From: Urechis unicinctus
Lineage: Eukaryota; Annelida; Polychaeta; Xenopneusta; Urechidae
Assembly: GCA_034190875.2 (NCBI GenBank)
Contig: CM067358.1
Span: forward strand, 53,731,267 to 53,795,266
DNA: 64,000 bases
Direction of reading: 5' to 3'
The translations under genes and the position numbers were made by a program. The notes under the pieces are model-generated. The model saw only the letters and a program-made list of their open reading frames with translations, had not been told where the DNA came from and made no database searches. Of this stretch, positions 25,465 to 41,195 are shown in pieces. Positions within the stretch are counted from its first letter, which is position 1; the number at the start of each line of letters is the position of its first letter.

Positions 25465-27989
25465 CTTCATGTCTTTGTCGAGTATACACAGACGACATAA
25501 ATGACGGCAAAATCATAATATTACATCGGACTACAGAAAACTGAAATCGGAAAACAAAGACGACGATGCATGTCCTTATATTCTCATAACGTACCATTTG
25601 TGTTAAGAAATGCTTGACCTCAGCCACTTCAGTAAAATCTCAGCAAAGATTGATAAGTAAGTGCAGTGACCAATATTCTATCCTATAAGAATGAAAAGCA
25701 ATTTGACGCTCCGTTCTTGCAGCAGTCTACATCCGTTGATGTCAATGTCTTCAACTACTGTGATAGGTTTGTTTAAATTACCTGAATGTGATTGCCGGTG
25801 TCAATTACAAATTCGTAATTGAAGGCAATATTTCACAATTGCAAACCAATAGCGCCGTATGGCACCAATAGCAGTGTCATGGTAGTAAAGTCATGGCAAT
25901 GAGGATCATCCATTATTGCATCTGTAAGGCATTTGGTACGGTACACACATTGAGTGTCAAAACCCAACAAAACATTTTTCCTTAAACTGTGTCGGGTAAC
26001 AAGCATATCAACGCCAAATGTATTACGATGAACGTTCGCTAGCACAGGGTGATCTAAACAACTACACTGACCATATATCAAGTAGTGACTAAGTATTACT
26101 GCTCCTCCTGTAACAGGCATCAAAAAGGTGAAAGGTTTTCTATACCTATGATAAATCCCGATCCAACAAACCTTATTAAAACCGTGCAGATCCTTGATAT
26201 TTTTGAGTCCTTCCAGGACGCACAACGGTACTTTTACTTCAGTATTGCGAGTTTCTACAGCGCCGTTACAGTATACAAGTGTTTGGGAGTAAAATGTAAT
26301 ATTTCCCCTGTAAGTGCTTGATTGGTTGTGCCGTGTGTTCAGCTAACTTAACACGGCCCGTTTATCCTCTTATGTCTATGCTTGCACTGAATGCTTGATT
26401 TACTGATGGCTTGTAATTCAAAGCTTTGGAAGTCGGTACAATACCTGCTGAATGGTCCCTCCATTTTCAAAAAGCGTTCTCGTACGATGATGCTAGCTTA
26501 AAGCAAGCGTCATCAGACAAAATACCACCAGTAAACAACCCACGTAGTCGCTAAACTGACCCTGCTAACCTTAATTATTGACAATGCAAAAACCCGTCCA
26601 TCCCAACATGCTTCCGAATGAAGTCATATCCATGTAGTCACGGAGCACGGAAATAGTGACGTCATATAGTAATATCATCTATATTACAGGCGCATGCGCT
26701 GCTTCCTTAGACTTTAGACTTTGTAATGCTGTAGTGTTGTAAGGGAGACTCACAATACTCAACCATTGGCATTCAGCAATTGGCAACGCTCACGTAAAAT
26801 TCCGCGAGTCGTTTTGTCCGCACAAAACAGCCCTTGAAGTCATAGCCATATTTAACGAGGCTTGCTCTCTATAACCTACTGCTCCATTACTTCAGATAAA
26901 CGGTCCACCACTTTAAAGCGCCAATGTCAAACAGTGAAGCATAAGTGAGAGCAAACGAACAGATTCCTCTCCTTCCGTCGCGGCGCAGTGTATGTAAGTA
27001 CATTAAGTTCTCACTCTACAAATATGCCTGTGCATACTCCCACATCTAATAACATATTAATTACACAAAACGGCGTCAATAAATGTCGACAGGGACAGTT
27101 GAGTGATAGACGTCTTATGCAAATTGCTCGGCTCAGCATTATATAATTAATTTTCACTATCAAGAGTCTCATGTGACTGATGAAAAAACACCCCAAATTT
27201 AACATCAAGAACGCCTTGTAATCAAAAATCTAGCTACTTCGCATCCCCAATTCATCCGCAAATGGAGATATTCGTGAAAGCAAAGTTAGTTAGGAAGTAA
27301 ATGAAGCTTTTATTGGTCGTAAGGGGGTCAGGCTTGTTGAACCAAAGGGAACGCACTGCAAGCCATGCGTTACCTTTAACGATTCAGAATGTAAGATGTT
27401 AATCAACTTGCACTGTAGTTAAGGATGGTACTAATAGCAATGGTATAACTGATCGCATATGTAGCAACGATCATGCGCCGTGATGCCACGTCATTTTGAC
27501 TAAATATTCATAAAAAATACTGGTCCCAGTCTTAATGCCTGTATGTATATATCAGACTTCATTGACTATCCATGAATATTCATGGTCCTGATTTCAAGTG
27601 ATTCAATAAAAAATAAGTTTTCATCAGTGAGAAAAGTTTATGTGTTCGAAAATCTTGTCTGCTTATCAATTCCTAACAAAATATATTATCCCTGCAAACT
27701 AGGTATAATGTGTAAAACAACACATATGGTATATCTGACAAAAGGCACTGTCGTTGTTGGAATAGTTCACCGTCGTTTTTGGAATATCATTATTTGTTTT
27801 AAAAGTATAAGATAGCCCCCTAAAAGATTCTAGGCAAATGTTGGTGCAAAGCTGTAGTAGACAATGTGTTATTACGATTTCCGCAACCAGATAATAGCGC
27901 TTCTTCTCCACATAATGTGATTCCAGTGTAAACAATGCAATGGCCATACGACATTAACTTTATGACTTGTTTAACTCGCGTCGCGGCTG

Positions 27990-28470
27990 GATTTTAAACG
28001 CCGATATTTGATTGCCAGTTTAAGTTGCAAGTTCATAAATGAAAGCATTATTTCATAATTGAAGACAAAAGCATGCAATTGATGACACAATTGCATAATT
28101 GGCCGCATTATAGGCATGTAACATTTTACAACGATGCATTCATGGTGGGAATTACGATCATCCATTTTCCTTTCAGGTACCACTCTACACTTTGATTGTC
28201 GAAGCTCCACCTAACCTTGCCCTTAAACTACTATGTGGGGCAAATTTACAGATGCTAACGACAGTAAGTGCACAAATCATAGCGTGGCACGTTTGGTAGC
28301 GCACAACAATCTAAACAATGCCCCATACCAAGTATCTGGTATCTGATCAGAACTATTGGTTCATCCTTAATCAGGTACCTAAAATGTAAAATGTATTTCA
28401 TGCCCGCACAGGAATGACATCGCGCGGCGGAAGTTGACTTTGACCACTTTGTGTCTGTAAAGAACCTTAG
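27990..28470. repeat. Old diverged block related to parts of 25790-26100 and 23588-23680
   Basis: 28010-28330 shares TGATTGCC.GT, an AATTGAAG-like run, TTCATGGT, GATCATCCAT and CAATCTAAACAA-like strings with 25790-26060. 28395-28460 shares GACATCG.GC.CGGAA and TTTGTGTCTG with 23600-23675. So the SD2 segment itself contains older internal duplications. No gene seen. Confidence 0.55.
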
Positions 28471-30678
28471 TTTACAATGCAATCAATCGTTAAATTAGGG
28501 CGCTCTAAATAAACAGTTGATATAATTGATAGTTGGAACATTATTAGTTCACTACAGTAAACTGATGCTTGAGAAGAGAAGGGTGTATTTTCCCGCCAAG
28601 TGCTCGATTGATAAGGATGGAAGGATGGCAAGTTGGCATATGCTATTGAAGTACGTTGTGCCTGCAAACGTGATGTTTAGGTATACCATTGCCCTGTTAA
28701 CGTTTATATATATTCGATCATCATGTAGGATCACTGTTCATTAAGCACAGGCACTCGGCTTTTGAGGGTTGAAAATAAAGATGTTCAATTTTTCCCAATC
28801 ATTGGAGAGGAACCTGCTTTCCATGCGGGTTGAGCAGAGAATCAGCCGCATATCATAAAGTAGCCTTCGTTAACGTGAAGTACGTTGAGGTTCAAAGTGA
28901 TTGGCAAAAACACGACGCTGAAAAGCTTTATAACTCATAGCCTACATCTGCTACCCACACATGCTGTTTGGGAGTCCCTGTGTCTAATGCGTCCGTGCAA
29001 AGCATTTCGCCGCATGCGATTTTCAGGAGATCATGTATTGCTTTTGCAGTTTCATCATTAATTGACGATGACAATAAATGAGGAAGTAGGATAAATACAT
29101 GTGGCGAAAGATGATCTTTCGGTTCTGGTATGCAGTAAAGTGTAAGAATTGTAAGCAGCACTACAAGACAATAATGAACAAAAATAATTCTCAGAAATCC
29201 GTTCCAAAAATTTAATGCATTATTCCGTCAATAAATATGTTTCATCACCATTCCTTGCCGTATCCGCCGGATTCTGGATTTATATAATTAAAGTTGGTAG
29301 ACATTAAATCTGTGTCGAATCACTGCATGTTATGCTATGATTCTAGTAGACGACGTTACTCGACAAGCGGAGATGACTGGATAGAGAGAGAATCAATACG
29401 AAGGTGCTCCACGCCGAGCGGAGATGCTTCACGCCACAATACGTGGTCAACATATTTTGAGGTTAAACTAAATCGAGGTAAAACCAATCAGATTTTGGCC
29501 CCTCACACGCAAATATTGCATCTTAATAATGTGGCATGTAGTTAGGATCTTTGTTTTGCATTTATATAAGAATAGCAATATTCTGCAAACCTAGGCGAAA
29601 AACATCTACAAAAGTGATGTGAACTGTCCTCGTAAGTTTTCCACTGGGAACACATTGGCACATCGTTGAGTACTAATCCGGCCCGTCACCAGTCGGAATC
29701 AATGATGGGCGTACTATAACACGAAATTCACAATAGAGCAGGGTAGGGTGGGCCTTTGGAATACCTTTAGAATCCAATGATGCAACAAATCATATAACAT
29801 CTGAAATCTTTGGAAAGACGCCTTTGGCAGAGTGTCACGGTGGCTGTAAGCCAAGCAAAGTAACCATAACTATTACACAATTCCACTGGGCAAACTATAT
29901 GTTTGATAGGGACGGGCGTAATTGGGGGTGGGAGTTGGAGACGACTTAACCAGTGGAACATCGACAGCCTTCCTGTTGATGCAAATCAGGTATAGTCACT
30001 GATTAAAGCAATTCACGCCAGTGCGGGACCCCGACGCACAGGTCAATGTTTTATGGGCTTTGTTATTTTTTTTCGGTAACAGCTCTTTTTTTTTCTTTGA
30101 TGTATTTTGAAGATAGGCGACTCATGATCGCAAGTCATTGAAAGACCCACTCAGTGATAGACTCGACCGCAAGTGTTAGGCGAGAATTAGCGGGAATGAC
30201 AGATGTACTTTTGCCTCCAAACTCCAGTTGTGGTTGAAAACATTATTTTGTTGCAAATATATTTACGACGAATTCACGTAGAGACAAGTATCTAAATCGC
30301 TCAGCAAGAGAACAAGAAAATTGCAGCAACTCTTTCACTACAATCTATGGATAATGAAAAACCATAAAGCAGCGTAAAGGGGATGAAAAGATAAATTGAT
30401 CCTAATTGTTTTTGACCCCATCCCTTTCATACAATATTTCAGGGGTTCACTTCACTCGCGGGGGCATTTCTGCTTGTTGGCTTATGCATTCAGCATGAAC
30501 CACTCGGTTTCTTTCCTCAAATGAATATTTAACGCCTGCATACTTCTCTTCATAGCAGGACTTGGTATTAAAAGGTTTAAGAGCCACACGGACGAATGTG
30601 ACGTGTGTCTGATGTACGAGGCTTAAGGGGTTGTTATGGCCAATCGGATCCATAGAATAAAAGCAGAGTAAGAGATTT

Positions 30679-31389
30679 ATGCCATTATCAGATGATAGTA
30701 CCCCACTGGGAACTATTCATTATCATACACGATCTTTTTCTGAGTCACAGGGACGAGCTGTGAAGTGTAACTTATCAAAGGTAAGCCCGTTTTATTGGCG
30801 CGGCTTTGATCCTACCTCCTAGTGTTTGGTCCTACCTCCTGCGTCACCGTCTGTCTTAATCTGTAGATACATTTGTTGGTTGTGTTTTAGGATATTTGAG
30901 AGTTTGAGTGAGACGCGGAAGGGATTGAATGCAGTGAAGAGGGTGGTGGATGACATCGACGGGGACATAGCAGGTCGACAGTAAGTATATATTTTCTCAA
31001 ATACTGAAATCCATAGCTATAATGATACATTGAGTTAATGCAAAATCAATTCGTAAGGACAGGATTTCAGAAATAAACAATTTGACTTGTTGTTGACAGA
31101 ATTAAAAATTCAATATTTGATACTTTTGCTTAATCGATATTATTTTGTAACTCACCATTCTAGCCTTGTCGGTTTTATAATATTCAATTATGGCGAATTG
31201 GGGAAACAGGGCTGCAAAACGTTGAATTCTACAAGATATCAGTGTGTCGATGCTTCGAGAGAAAACAAGATTACTTTACAACTCACCCCAATTGCGCTTT
31301 TCTTGGCTAATCGTTTACCTCTGAAACTGTTAGTAGTGAGTAATGTGCTTCTCTGTGGAAACTCTGTTCAGGCCTTACTGAATGGCTAA
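30679..31389 (+). pseudogene. Candidate gene, copy b: exons 2 and 3 intact, exon 1 junction broken
   Basis: Young copy of 21746-22456. Exon 2 is 30891-30980 and exon 3 is 31164-31389, again 90 and 226 bases with a 183-base intron and the same splice sites. The exon 1 equivalent (30679-30780) has the same 65-base shortening and extra A as copy a, so both inherited the defect before the tandem duplication. Synonymous changes from copy a occur in the conserved part of exon 3 (a Phe and a Cys codon). Product unknown. Confidence 0.3.
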
Positions 31390-32226
31390 CTGATCGCTCC
31401 CACTTCCAGCCAAATGTCAAGGTATTTGCGACAAACATTCATGCCAGTAGATTTATAGCTTTTCTAACCGCGTTGTACATATAATAAAATGTTCGAACTT
31501 GTGAATGTGGTATTCTTTGTCTGTGTGGCTTACTTCTAATAATTTAAAAACTTAAATATCATATCTCACGAGTGTGAGCTAAATATGATCGAAATGAAGG
31601 AAATGATACCCTGAATCATACTACAATTGTGCACTACAATTATCGAATTGTAATCGCTGGCACTCACAGCAAAAATATATAATTTATTTTTCAAGTAACT
31701 CAAGCTGAAAAAAGGTTGCTATTGTGAATGGTGAAGCTGCCAGACTGTTATTTGAAATATATAAATAAGTAACTTCCGACATTACTGCTAATTCGAGAAT
31801 ATACTGTCACCAGGCAATTGCCGTTCCACCAATTCGGGTGGTAGTCTAGCAGCTGTTAACTGTTGCCACTTCCTCCGTGTTGTTTATCGATGCATTTAGT
31901 GAATTGCCGTCGGGACTTAGCAGGTTCTCGAGCTGCGGACTGCGCATAGCATATCTCGAAGTAGCGACGAGAGTTGGTCGGCCAGTGTGAAAAGGGCATC
32001 CGATTTACTAGTCAATGGTTGCCCCAAGTGACGGGGGCTTTGAGAGGGGGTTTAAGCAAAAGGATAGTAGTCTAATACGTGCTTCCAACGCGCCATGACC
32101 ACTTAATCTACCAAGCCTCTTACTGACTAGTAGAGTTTATTAACAGATTAAGAGTCTCAAGGTTTTACAGTGAGGCACTGTTGATTTTAGAAAAGGCGGC
32201 TGCTGCATCCACTTGATCTTTTTATA

Positions 32227-33687
32227 GCTTTGCATCGCCCCGAATGTCAACGCACTAGGGAATTAAGGATTTATTATGTATATAACTGTAGAATTGCTGT
32301 TTCAGGTTATTGATAGAAATGAATTGGCGGTCACGACATAAATTTTGCATTTGCAACTGCATTCTAATAAAACGTACAAAAGTCACAGTGGGAGTTGTAC
32401 CGATCAGATCAAATTCGTTGTTCGCCTCTTCTGTATTCATATGGCAAGTTTAATGTTACTTTATTGAATAAATTCTGTGTTTTCATAGTGGCAAGTCCAG
32501 TATTTTATGTTCAGGGTAATAATGTAAGCAGCTTTCTCTATTAAACTATGATTCACAGTCATATTCTGGGGCTATCGATTATACAGGTACAAAACACTGG
32601 GATATTTTGTGTATCTCTATCATTTCAAATGTGCAACCTGTTACTTGAGGTGCTAATCGTTTTCTATGTAGAGACTTGATTAGACTTAATGGCTCAAAGC
32701 ATTGCAAAGAAATATGATGCCACCAAGAAAGCTATGGTGTGAATACTCGACTGTAAGGGTAATGGATAAGGGCTATTAATTACAAAACAGTTCAGTGAGG
32801 ACGTTCTGCCAAATGAAATCACTATGTTGTTTAAGTGGACAATCACTTTATAATGTGTATGATCCATTGCTGAACCTGGATGTTCGAGGATACATGTCCA
32901 GCATAATGAAGAGATAAATTAACATCCCGCTTGGCAAGCCTCAATAGCTGAGCAGCTTAATGAACTGATATCCAACTTGATTGTAATTCTTAATATCTTT
33001 GATAATGCAGTGGAATACTCAAACAGAAAGTATACTTGAACAATTTACTTCAGGTATTGTACCGACTTCCAAAGCTGTGATTTACAAGCCATCAGTAAAT
33101 CAAGCATTCAGTGCAAGCATAGACACAAGGGGATAAACGGACCGTGATGAGTTCGCTGATGAGTTGTTTAGATCACCCTGTGCTAGAGAACGTACATCGT
33201 AATACATTTGGCGTTGATATGCCTGTAAAGTTACCCGACACAGTTTAAGGAAAAATGTTTTGTTGGGATTTGACACTCAATGTGTGTACCGTACCACGTG
33301 CCTTACAGATGCAATAATGGATGATCCTCATTGTCATGACTTTACTACCATGACACTGCTATTGGTGCTATTCGGCGCTATTGGTTTGCAATTGTGAAAT
33401 ATTGCCTTCAATTACGAATTTGTAATTGACACTGGCAATCACATTCAGGCAATTTAAACATACCTATCACAGGAGTTGAAGACATTGACATCAACGGATG
33501 TAGTCTGCTGCAAGAACGCAGTGTCAAATTGTTGTTCACTGTAATAGGATAGAATATGTTATGAGAATATGAGGACAATCATCGTCGTCTTTGTTTTCCG
33601 ATTTCACTTTTCTGTAGCCCGATGTAATATTATAATTTTGCCGTCGTTCATGTCGTCTGTGTATACTCGACGAATACATGATGCTCA

Positions 33688-33727
<40 letters not shown>

Positions 33728-33730
33728 AAC
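32227..33730 (-). repeat. Left arm of a large inverted repeat
   Basis: Reverse complement of 36475-38433. The outer ends meet at GCTTTGC (32227-32233) and GCAAAGC (38427-38433). The inner end runs into (CA)n. Relative to the right arm this arm lacks about 280 bases near 33160 and about 100 bases near 33555. The frame that is open for 130 codons in the right-arm copy is disrupted here. Confidence 0.88.
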
Positions 33731-33793
33731 ACACACACATACGCACGCACACACACACATAAATGCATACATACATACACCCGCACACACTAA

Positions 33794-33832
<39 letters not shown>

Positions 33833-33858
33833 CTAGAGATAGATATAGAGAGAGAGAG

Positions 33859-33915
<57 letters not shown>

Positions 33916-34090
33916 GAGAGAGATCTCTATCTATCTAGATCCCTCTCTCTCTCTAAATCTCTCTCTCTCTCTGTCTATACGTATCTATCTCTATATATAT
34001 AAATATATGTATAAATTTCTATCTATCTACCTATCTATATCTATATATATATATATATAATAAGTATATATAAATATGTATATATAATTA
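33687..34090. repeat. Compound microsatellite: (CA)n, (GA)n, (CT)n, (ATCT)n/(TA)n
   Basis: Successive runs: CA with CATA variants (33687-33826), GATA/GA (33830-33930), CT (33930-33975), then ATCT and TA motifs to about 34090. The GA run and CT run face each other and could pair as a hairpin. Confidence 0.95.
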
Positions 34091-34473
34091 TGAATATAAA
34101 TTCAATTCTCGTTATATGATAATAATGTAGCAATATGTATTCCCATTGAGGCGTTGGTGGAAATTGTCCTAAGCCAGTGGCTTGGTTCAGTGGTGTTCTG
34201 TATTGATTATCTGTCAATTGCAGAACAAGTCTGGTATTGATTTGTACTGCATTGAAGTTTGTTTCGTGAGTCACTATCTTTACATCCATAAATTGTATAT
34301 TTACTGCGGGCTTGGATACAGTAGATGTTTTGTCAGTTACGTGGCAATTGCTTGTTGTTACAGCCTGTTCCCTTCTTTAGATTTAGCAATTAGTTGCTAG
34401 TGTTAAGAAATCAAATATTGTATCCAAATAATGGACATGCTCTCTTTCGCGTGTTTGCAACAGTAGTAGCTAT
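34091..34473. other. No supported gene; sequence unique within the window
   Basis: Short AT-rich stretch between the microsatellite and the third SD2 match. It has one open frame of 72 codons on plus and one of 82 on minus, both overlapping and unsupported. Confidence 0.5.
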
Positions 34474-36474
34474 CGAGAGGAAAACATATCATGAATTGCT
34501 CGCTATCAATTCGAATCAAATATTGGGTTATTAAAGTACGTTAAATGCTGATCTTTCATGGATAAACAATTACACGCAATGTTGACTCATTCTCAGTCCC
34601 TGCTCTCATATATAGCTAAAACTATTACTTCTGTGATCAAATCCTGGGTGCAATTTAGGTTCTGTCCCATTAACCCTTACGAGTGACCCCATGGGTGACC
34701 CTCATCAGTAACCTATAAGAATACTTGTTGACAAATCCCCAAAGAAAATTGATGCTGCCACAAGCTGACATTGTGCAACGGAAATTATAATCATTTTTCG
34801 AGCAAGGATTTATTTTGATCGCCGTGTGTTTGTGTCTGATGGCGCGGAGGACGCAACTAATGTATTGCACGGTGATTTTGATTGTGTATATTATACAATT
34901 GTCCCTTTCATTTCTTATAATCGACACGATTAAAAGGTTTCGTTCATCTCCAACTTCCCACGTGTAATGTCCACATCCTTGAGAGAAATCTAGATCAATC
35001 ATTGGCAATTATTAAATTCATTTGAACAAGGCGTAATTCTCGCTTATTTTCGCTTATTTTAGGTGTATCAATGGGTCTTTTGTATATGGTTCGCATGAAC
35101 TATTTATCACAGTTCCTCTGTTAGTCTGGTTATAGTTTATCAATTCTCTATCAATACATAGAGCGTGTTGAAATATTAGGTAACGTGACGTTGAAAGTGA
35201 CATATACATACCTACTCATCCACGATCACCGCTACGTATGAACTTGATCAACATATTATCAAAGTGGGATAAGGTATTTCATATCATGTATTTCCTGGGC
35301 GGCCTGGCTTTCAATTCAGTTTGTAATTCCATTCATCACATCAGACCACCGATTGTGGGTGTTGCATTATGCTTTATAACTTTATTCCAACACAAAACAC
35401 AAGAGCAACACCAAGCCAGCAATGGGGTGTGTTAAAGACGGCTCTCTTAATACCCTGTTGAAGCGACCGGTGCAATAAAGGCGATGAACATATAACGGAA
35501 CAGTGGGAACAATTATGAAAAATTGGTTATATATATATCTTAATAAAGTCTGGCAAATGAGTATCGAACCGGATTATATTGTCCGTTAAATAAAAGCGTA
35601 TGAATTTACCAAACTGAAACAGCTGACAGTTGAGGAAGCTTTGTCGAGGAAATATATCTGCATCTAGCGTGTGAGTGTTGGGCCAATCGAAATAATCCTT
35701 GAGTGAATCACATCAACGAGCCAGTATTTTCCCCTTCAAGTCAATGAAGTGACAACATGTAAACCATAAACATCATCTATTGTCTTGGGTGCTTGCGACG
35801 ATCGTATATAGCTCGGATAGTACATCACATGTGTTTCTCGACACCAAGAACACATCGATTCTACAAGGGTGCTACATTATCCATCTAATGGTAATGGAAG
35901 TAACACAACGTGACAAAAGCGTCCGAAATATTGAGACGTGCGAGAAGTTTGTACCACATTTACCATGTTGCATGCTATACTTGGATTGGTTTGGTTCCTT
36001 GTAAGAATATAAGGTGGATACCGTGCCCTTCAGTTGTAGCAGAGTCTGCTAGTGAGCGAACGTACCGACCTTGAATCATTTATTTGTTGCTTAACATTGA
36101 GTATTATACCACAGACAAGGATATATTCTTCAAGCATGATATGTCAGCAGGTTTTTGTAAAGAAACGCTTAACGGCTGCAAGCTTGCCTTTACAACACGA
36201 CATAGATATGCATCGCACTTACTAACTACCTTTTGCGGCATTATCATGCAAAATGTTTGAGAAAATTACGATTTGCTGAACGTAAATAGCTCCAGGGATG
36301 TAGCAAACAGTTATGTCATGGACCCAAGTTATATTATCAAGTAACAGATTAATCGACAATAGTTTATGACTTGTTTTGTATTGAATTTACCCTTTGTTTT
36401 TAATGAGCAGTAATGCACCAATGGATAACGCATAAATGTATATCTGAATCAAAGTAATCAGGGCAAATTGTATG

Positions 36475-38433
<1,959 letters not shown>

Positions 38434-38460
38434 CTACATATGCCTTCAATTAGGATCATA

Positions 38461-39600
38461 AGTATCACAGACCGAGACTGCACACAGTGAGATGGAAAGG
38501 AGATAGCAGCTACAACTGATTTATCGACATAGTGCATTAACACATATACTTGGAATGTATATCAGTAAAGGTATATTAGCACTTAATGGCAGTTATTTGA
38601 TAGTATGGCTATCTCTAATGCCCAGCACTTTTGCGAAATTAATTGGGCTGAGACAACGATCAACACAGTAAGTTTAAACAGCGCCGTTTGTGTGTGTTTC
38701 CATGGTGGCTAAGCAGGAAGATGCATCGCGGACTTGCATGGTGAATACTATTTCATTTACTCTTGGGATTTAGTGATCCTGGGGGAAGAGCTGCAACACA
38801 CGTGTATATAGCTAGCATAATTACCGAGCATTCTTGAGACATTAGTATATGCAACATGGTCCACATTCATCATACTGATAACAATATAACCAAAGCATTA
38901 CCTGGTAAGCGATGCTTACCGTTATTTTAATGTTACCTATATTATCTTCAGTCAGGCCAACCGTAAAATATAGGTCAACTATGTTTTGAACATGCGAGAG
39001 TGAATGGGGCTTACTTTGCCAGTCATGAGCTTGCGGTAGAGTCCTGTATCTCTGCGCTTGCGGCCAGGGCTCATAGCGCTATTCAGGTAGTGCCAGTGGT
39101 CGGCGACAGAGGCAGCACTCTCTGTGGCGCAGTGGCCACCGAGATTAAACTGACACGTTCTCTTCCTGCAAGGAAGACACGGAAACCGGCGTTAGATACG
39201 ATTATCATTGATACAATGTAACATAAAAATGCCGGCGATTGTTCTCCCAATATCGTACTTTCTAATATTATATTGTGACATAATTGCTGTTACATGTCAA
39301 GCTAGTAAACTGTATTATACATATTATTATCCGCGTCAATGATATTGTATGTAACATTGAAAAAGCTCTAGTTCAACTTAAGATGTCTACCGTTGCTATT
39401 AAAGGTAATAGGACACTTATTATAGCGTTGTAATTTTGTTGTTTATAACGCATCATTTTCCTTGAGTAATAATGAGTGCTCCCTGATCTAATCATCCTGT
39501 CTCCTTTCTCAGAAAGAGCGGATTCTTGTCTATCTAACTCCCTGGCAAATCCATAAAATGTACATTCACAAAAGCATGCAAGGGAATTTTATATTAAACC
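38461..39600 (+). repeat. Third old unit, start: diverged copy of 13880-15240
   Basis: In order it holds the 13880-type block (38461-38640), block A (38985-39221) and a weak block B (39480-39575), matching the order in units 0/1 and 2. Spacing differs by indels. Confidence 0.65.
38985..39221. other. Block A, diverged copy 3
   Basis: About 112 bases are roughly 89% similar to 370-480, while sequence on either side is much more diverged. The core of about 55 bases (from ATCTCTGCGCTTG to GTGGTCGGCG) has a single difference. After the core the frame shifts relative to copies 1 and 2. Confidence 0.55.
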
Positions 39601-39624
39601 GTTGTCTGAAACTGAGGGGAGCGG

Positions 39625-40260
39625 AACTTGACCAAGCTTTGTGGACAACAGAGAGTGACTAATGTCGACATTTCCTTGTTGACAGCTTCGATTCAGAAGA
39701 TTGTGTATGTCTGTTGCTGTTTCATTATCAAAGGTTTAAGAAATATAACAGAGAAGACGCTTAAATTAGTTTTCGTTGTCAAATACATCTTTCTAATGCT
39801 ACAAATGACTTGAGATGTTCTTACTGTTCTAGAATAAGGTCGGCTTCCATCTCGCTAAGAATTCGTCGCAGGATGTCCAAACCTCTTCGTTTTTTGGACA
39901 AGTCTGTGAGTTCACTGAAATGAAGAGATATTGAAGTGTAATATCAGTGATTTAAGTTCAATCAGTGCGCCATAGCCAGCGTTGAGGCCGCTCGCAATAC
40001 AATTCATGGATAACAAAATTTCTCAGCATCCCTAAGCCATAGATCAATTACCGTGGTTTGTTCAAACCACAATTTTAATTCACCACAAGTCACAGCCTTA
40101 CCTGAGGATTCTGAAAAAAGGATTGGTAACAACAAGCGCATATGTGCATTTAGACATTCAATCTGTATAGGGTACAAATGGGACATGCAATCACATATGG
40201 TGTTATGATTCTGGTGGACAACGGGACTTGATGAGCTGGTAGAGAGAGAATTATTCAGAA
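39625..40260 (+). repeat. Old diverged block C, unit 3
   Basis: Related to 4160-4470 and to 20096-20450. Shares GATGTTCTTACTGTTCTAGAATAAGGTCGGCTTCC-type sequence with unit 1 and TGTTATG.TTCT..T with 20415-20440. Confidence 0.65.
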
Positions 40261-41195
40261 GGTGCCTCATGCCACAACACCTGGTCAACATGTTGTGTTG
40301 ACTCCTTCAGTGGTAGGTTACAATTTCAGATGCGGGGAGGGTTTGGTGAGGTTCAAAGGCATCGGGATTATTTAACAGAGCTGTCTCATCCACTATCAGA
40401 TGTTGACCGGCCAAACGCAGACATGGTGTCTCCATCAAAGGAACAGGTTGGTGGCAGGCAGTGTCTGTTAGGTAAATGACATGCTCGATACACAAGACAA
40501 GGTTTGCATTTGCAACAACACCACCGAACACACCTCAATTATTCATGGAAGGAGATAATTGGTTCGGTCGGCTTTTATGCGATATTTATGACAGGTATGG
40601 AATATGTTATTACAAAACAAAAGTATGCGAACTGTACATACAGAACGAAATAATAATTTCCATTTTGACTCTTCATTACCATATTGAAGGTGTACATAAG
40701 TGGGGTGGGGAAGTAGGTGTTTTTGGTTGACGGCGTGGACCATGCCAACGGTACAAAGGATATGTCACTGTAACCTTGGGAACAGACGTACAGGTGTGGG
40801 TTGCCGGCCAGGTGTTTGGGTTGATGGGCAGGAAGGAGAAGGATGACTTGGCAGGGTGGTGGGTGGACGTTGCCAACAGTTTAACATTCTTCTTACCTCC
40901 TCACATTTGGTAACTTAGCGTTGTTGTTAAGTGGTGCTAGCTGGTTGATTGGCATACCAGAGGGCGCGCTGCGTTTACCTGGGGATAGGAGGTCAGAGCC
41001 AAGCCAAGATTTGGCCTGGTCCATGGACGAGAGTGTTTGCAAATAGCAAGCATAGCCGGCGTTACCGGCGCTGATGTCGCAGACAGACAAGCGCTTCCTT
41101 ACAGGCAGCCACAAGCAATGCAAAGTTATAATATACTATCCATATATATTGTCCAATCTCAGTATCAAACGTGTACGTGTAAAGGTGTTTGAGTA
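40261..41195. other. No supported gene; contains old block D at 40965-41055
   Basis: Open frames of 66-84 codons occur on both strands around 40307-41123 with no supporting signal. The 40965-41055 part matches 4560-4650 (GTTTACCTGGGGATA, GAGTGTTTGCAAATAGCAA). Confidence 0.5.

Noticed and set aside
25833..26225. 130-codon minus-strand frame, also open at 36991-37383
   Set aside because: The second copy is a very young duplicate, so openness is not independent evidence. The older inverted copy near 33170-33400 has an insertion that shifts the frame and a 280-base deletion.
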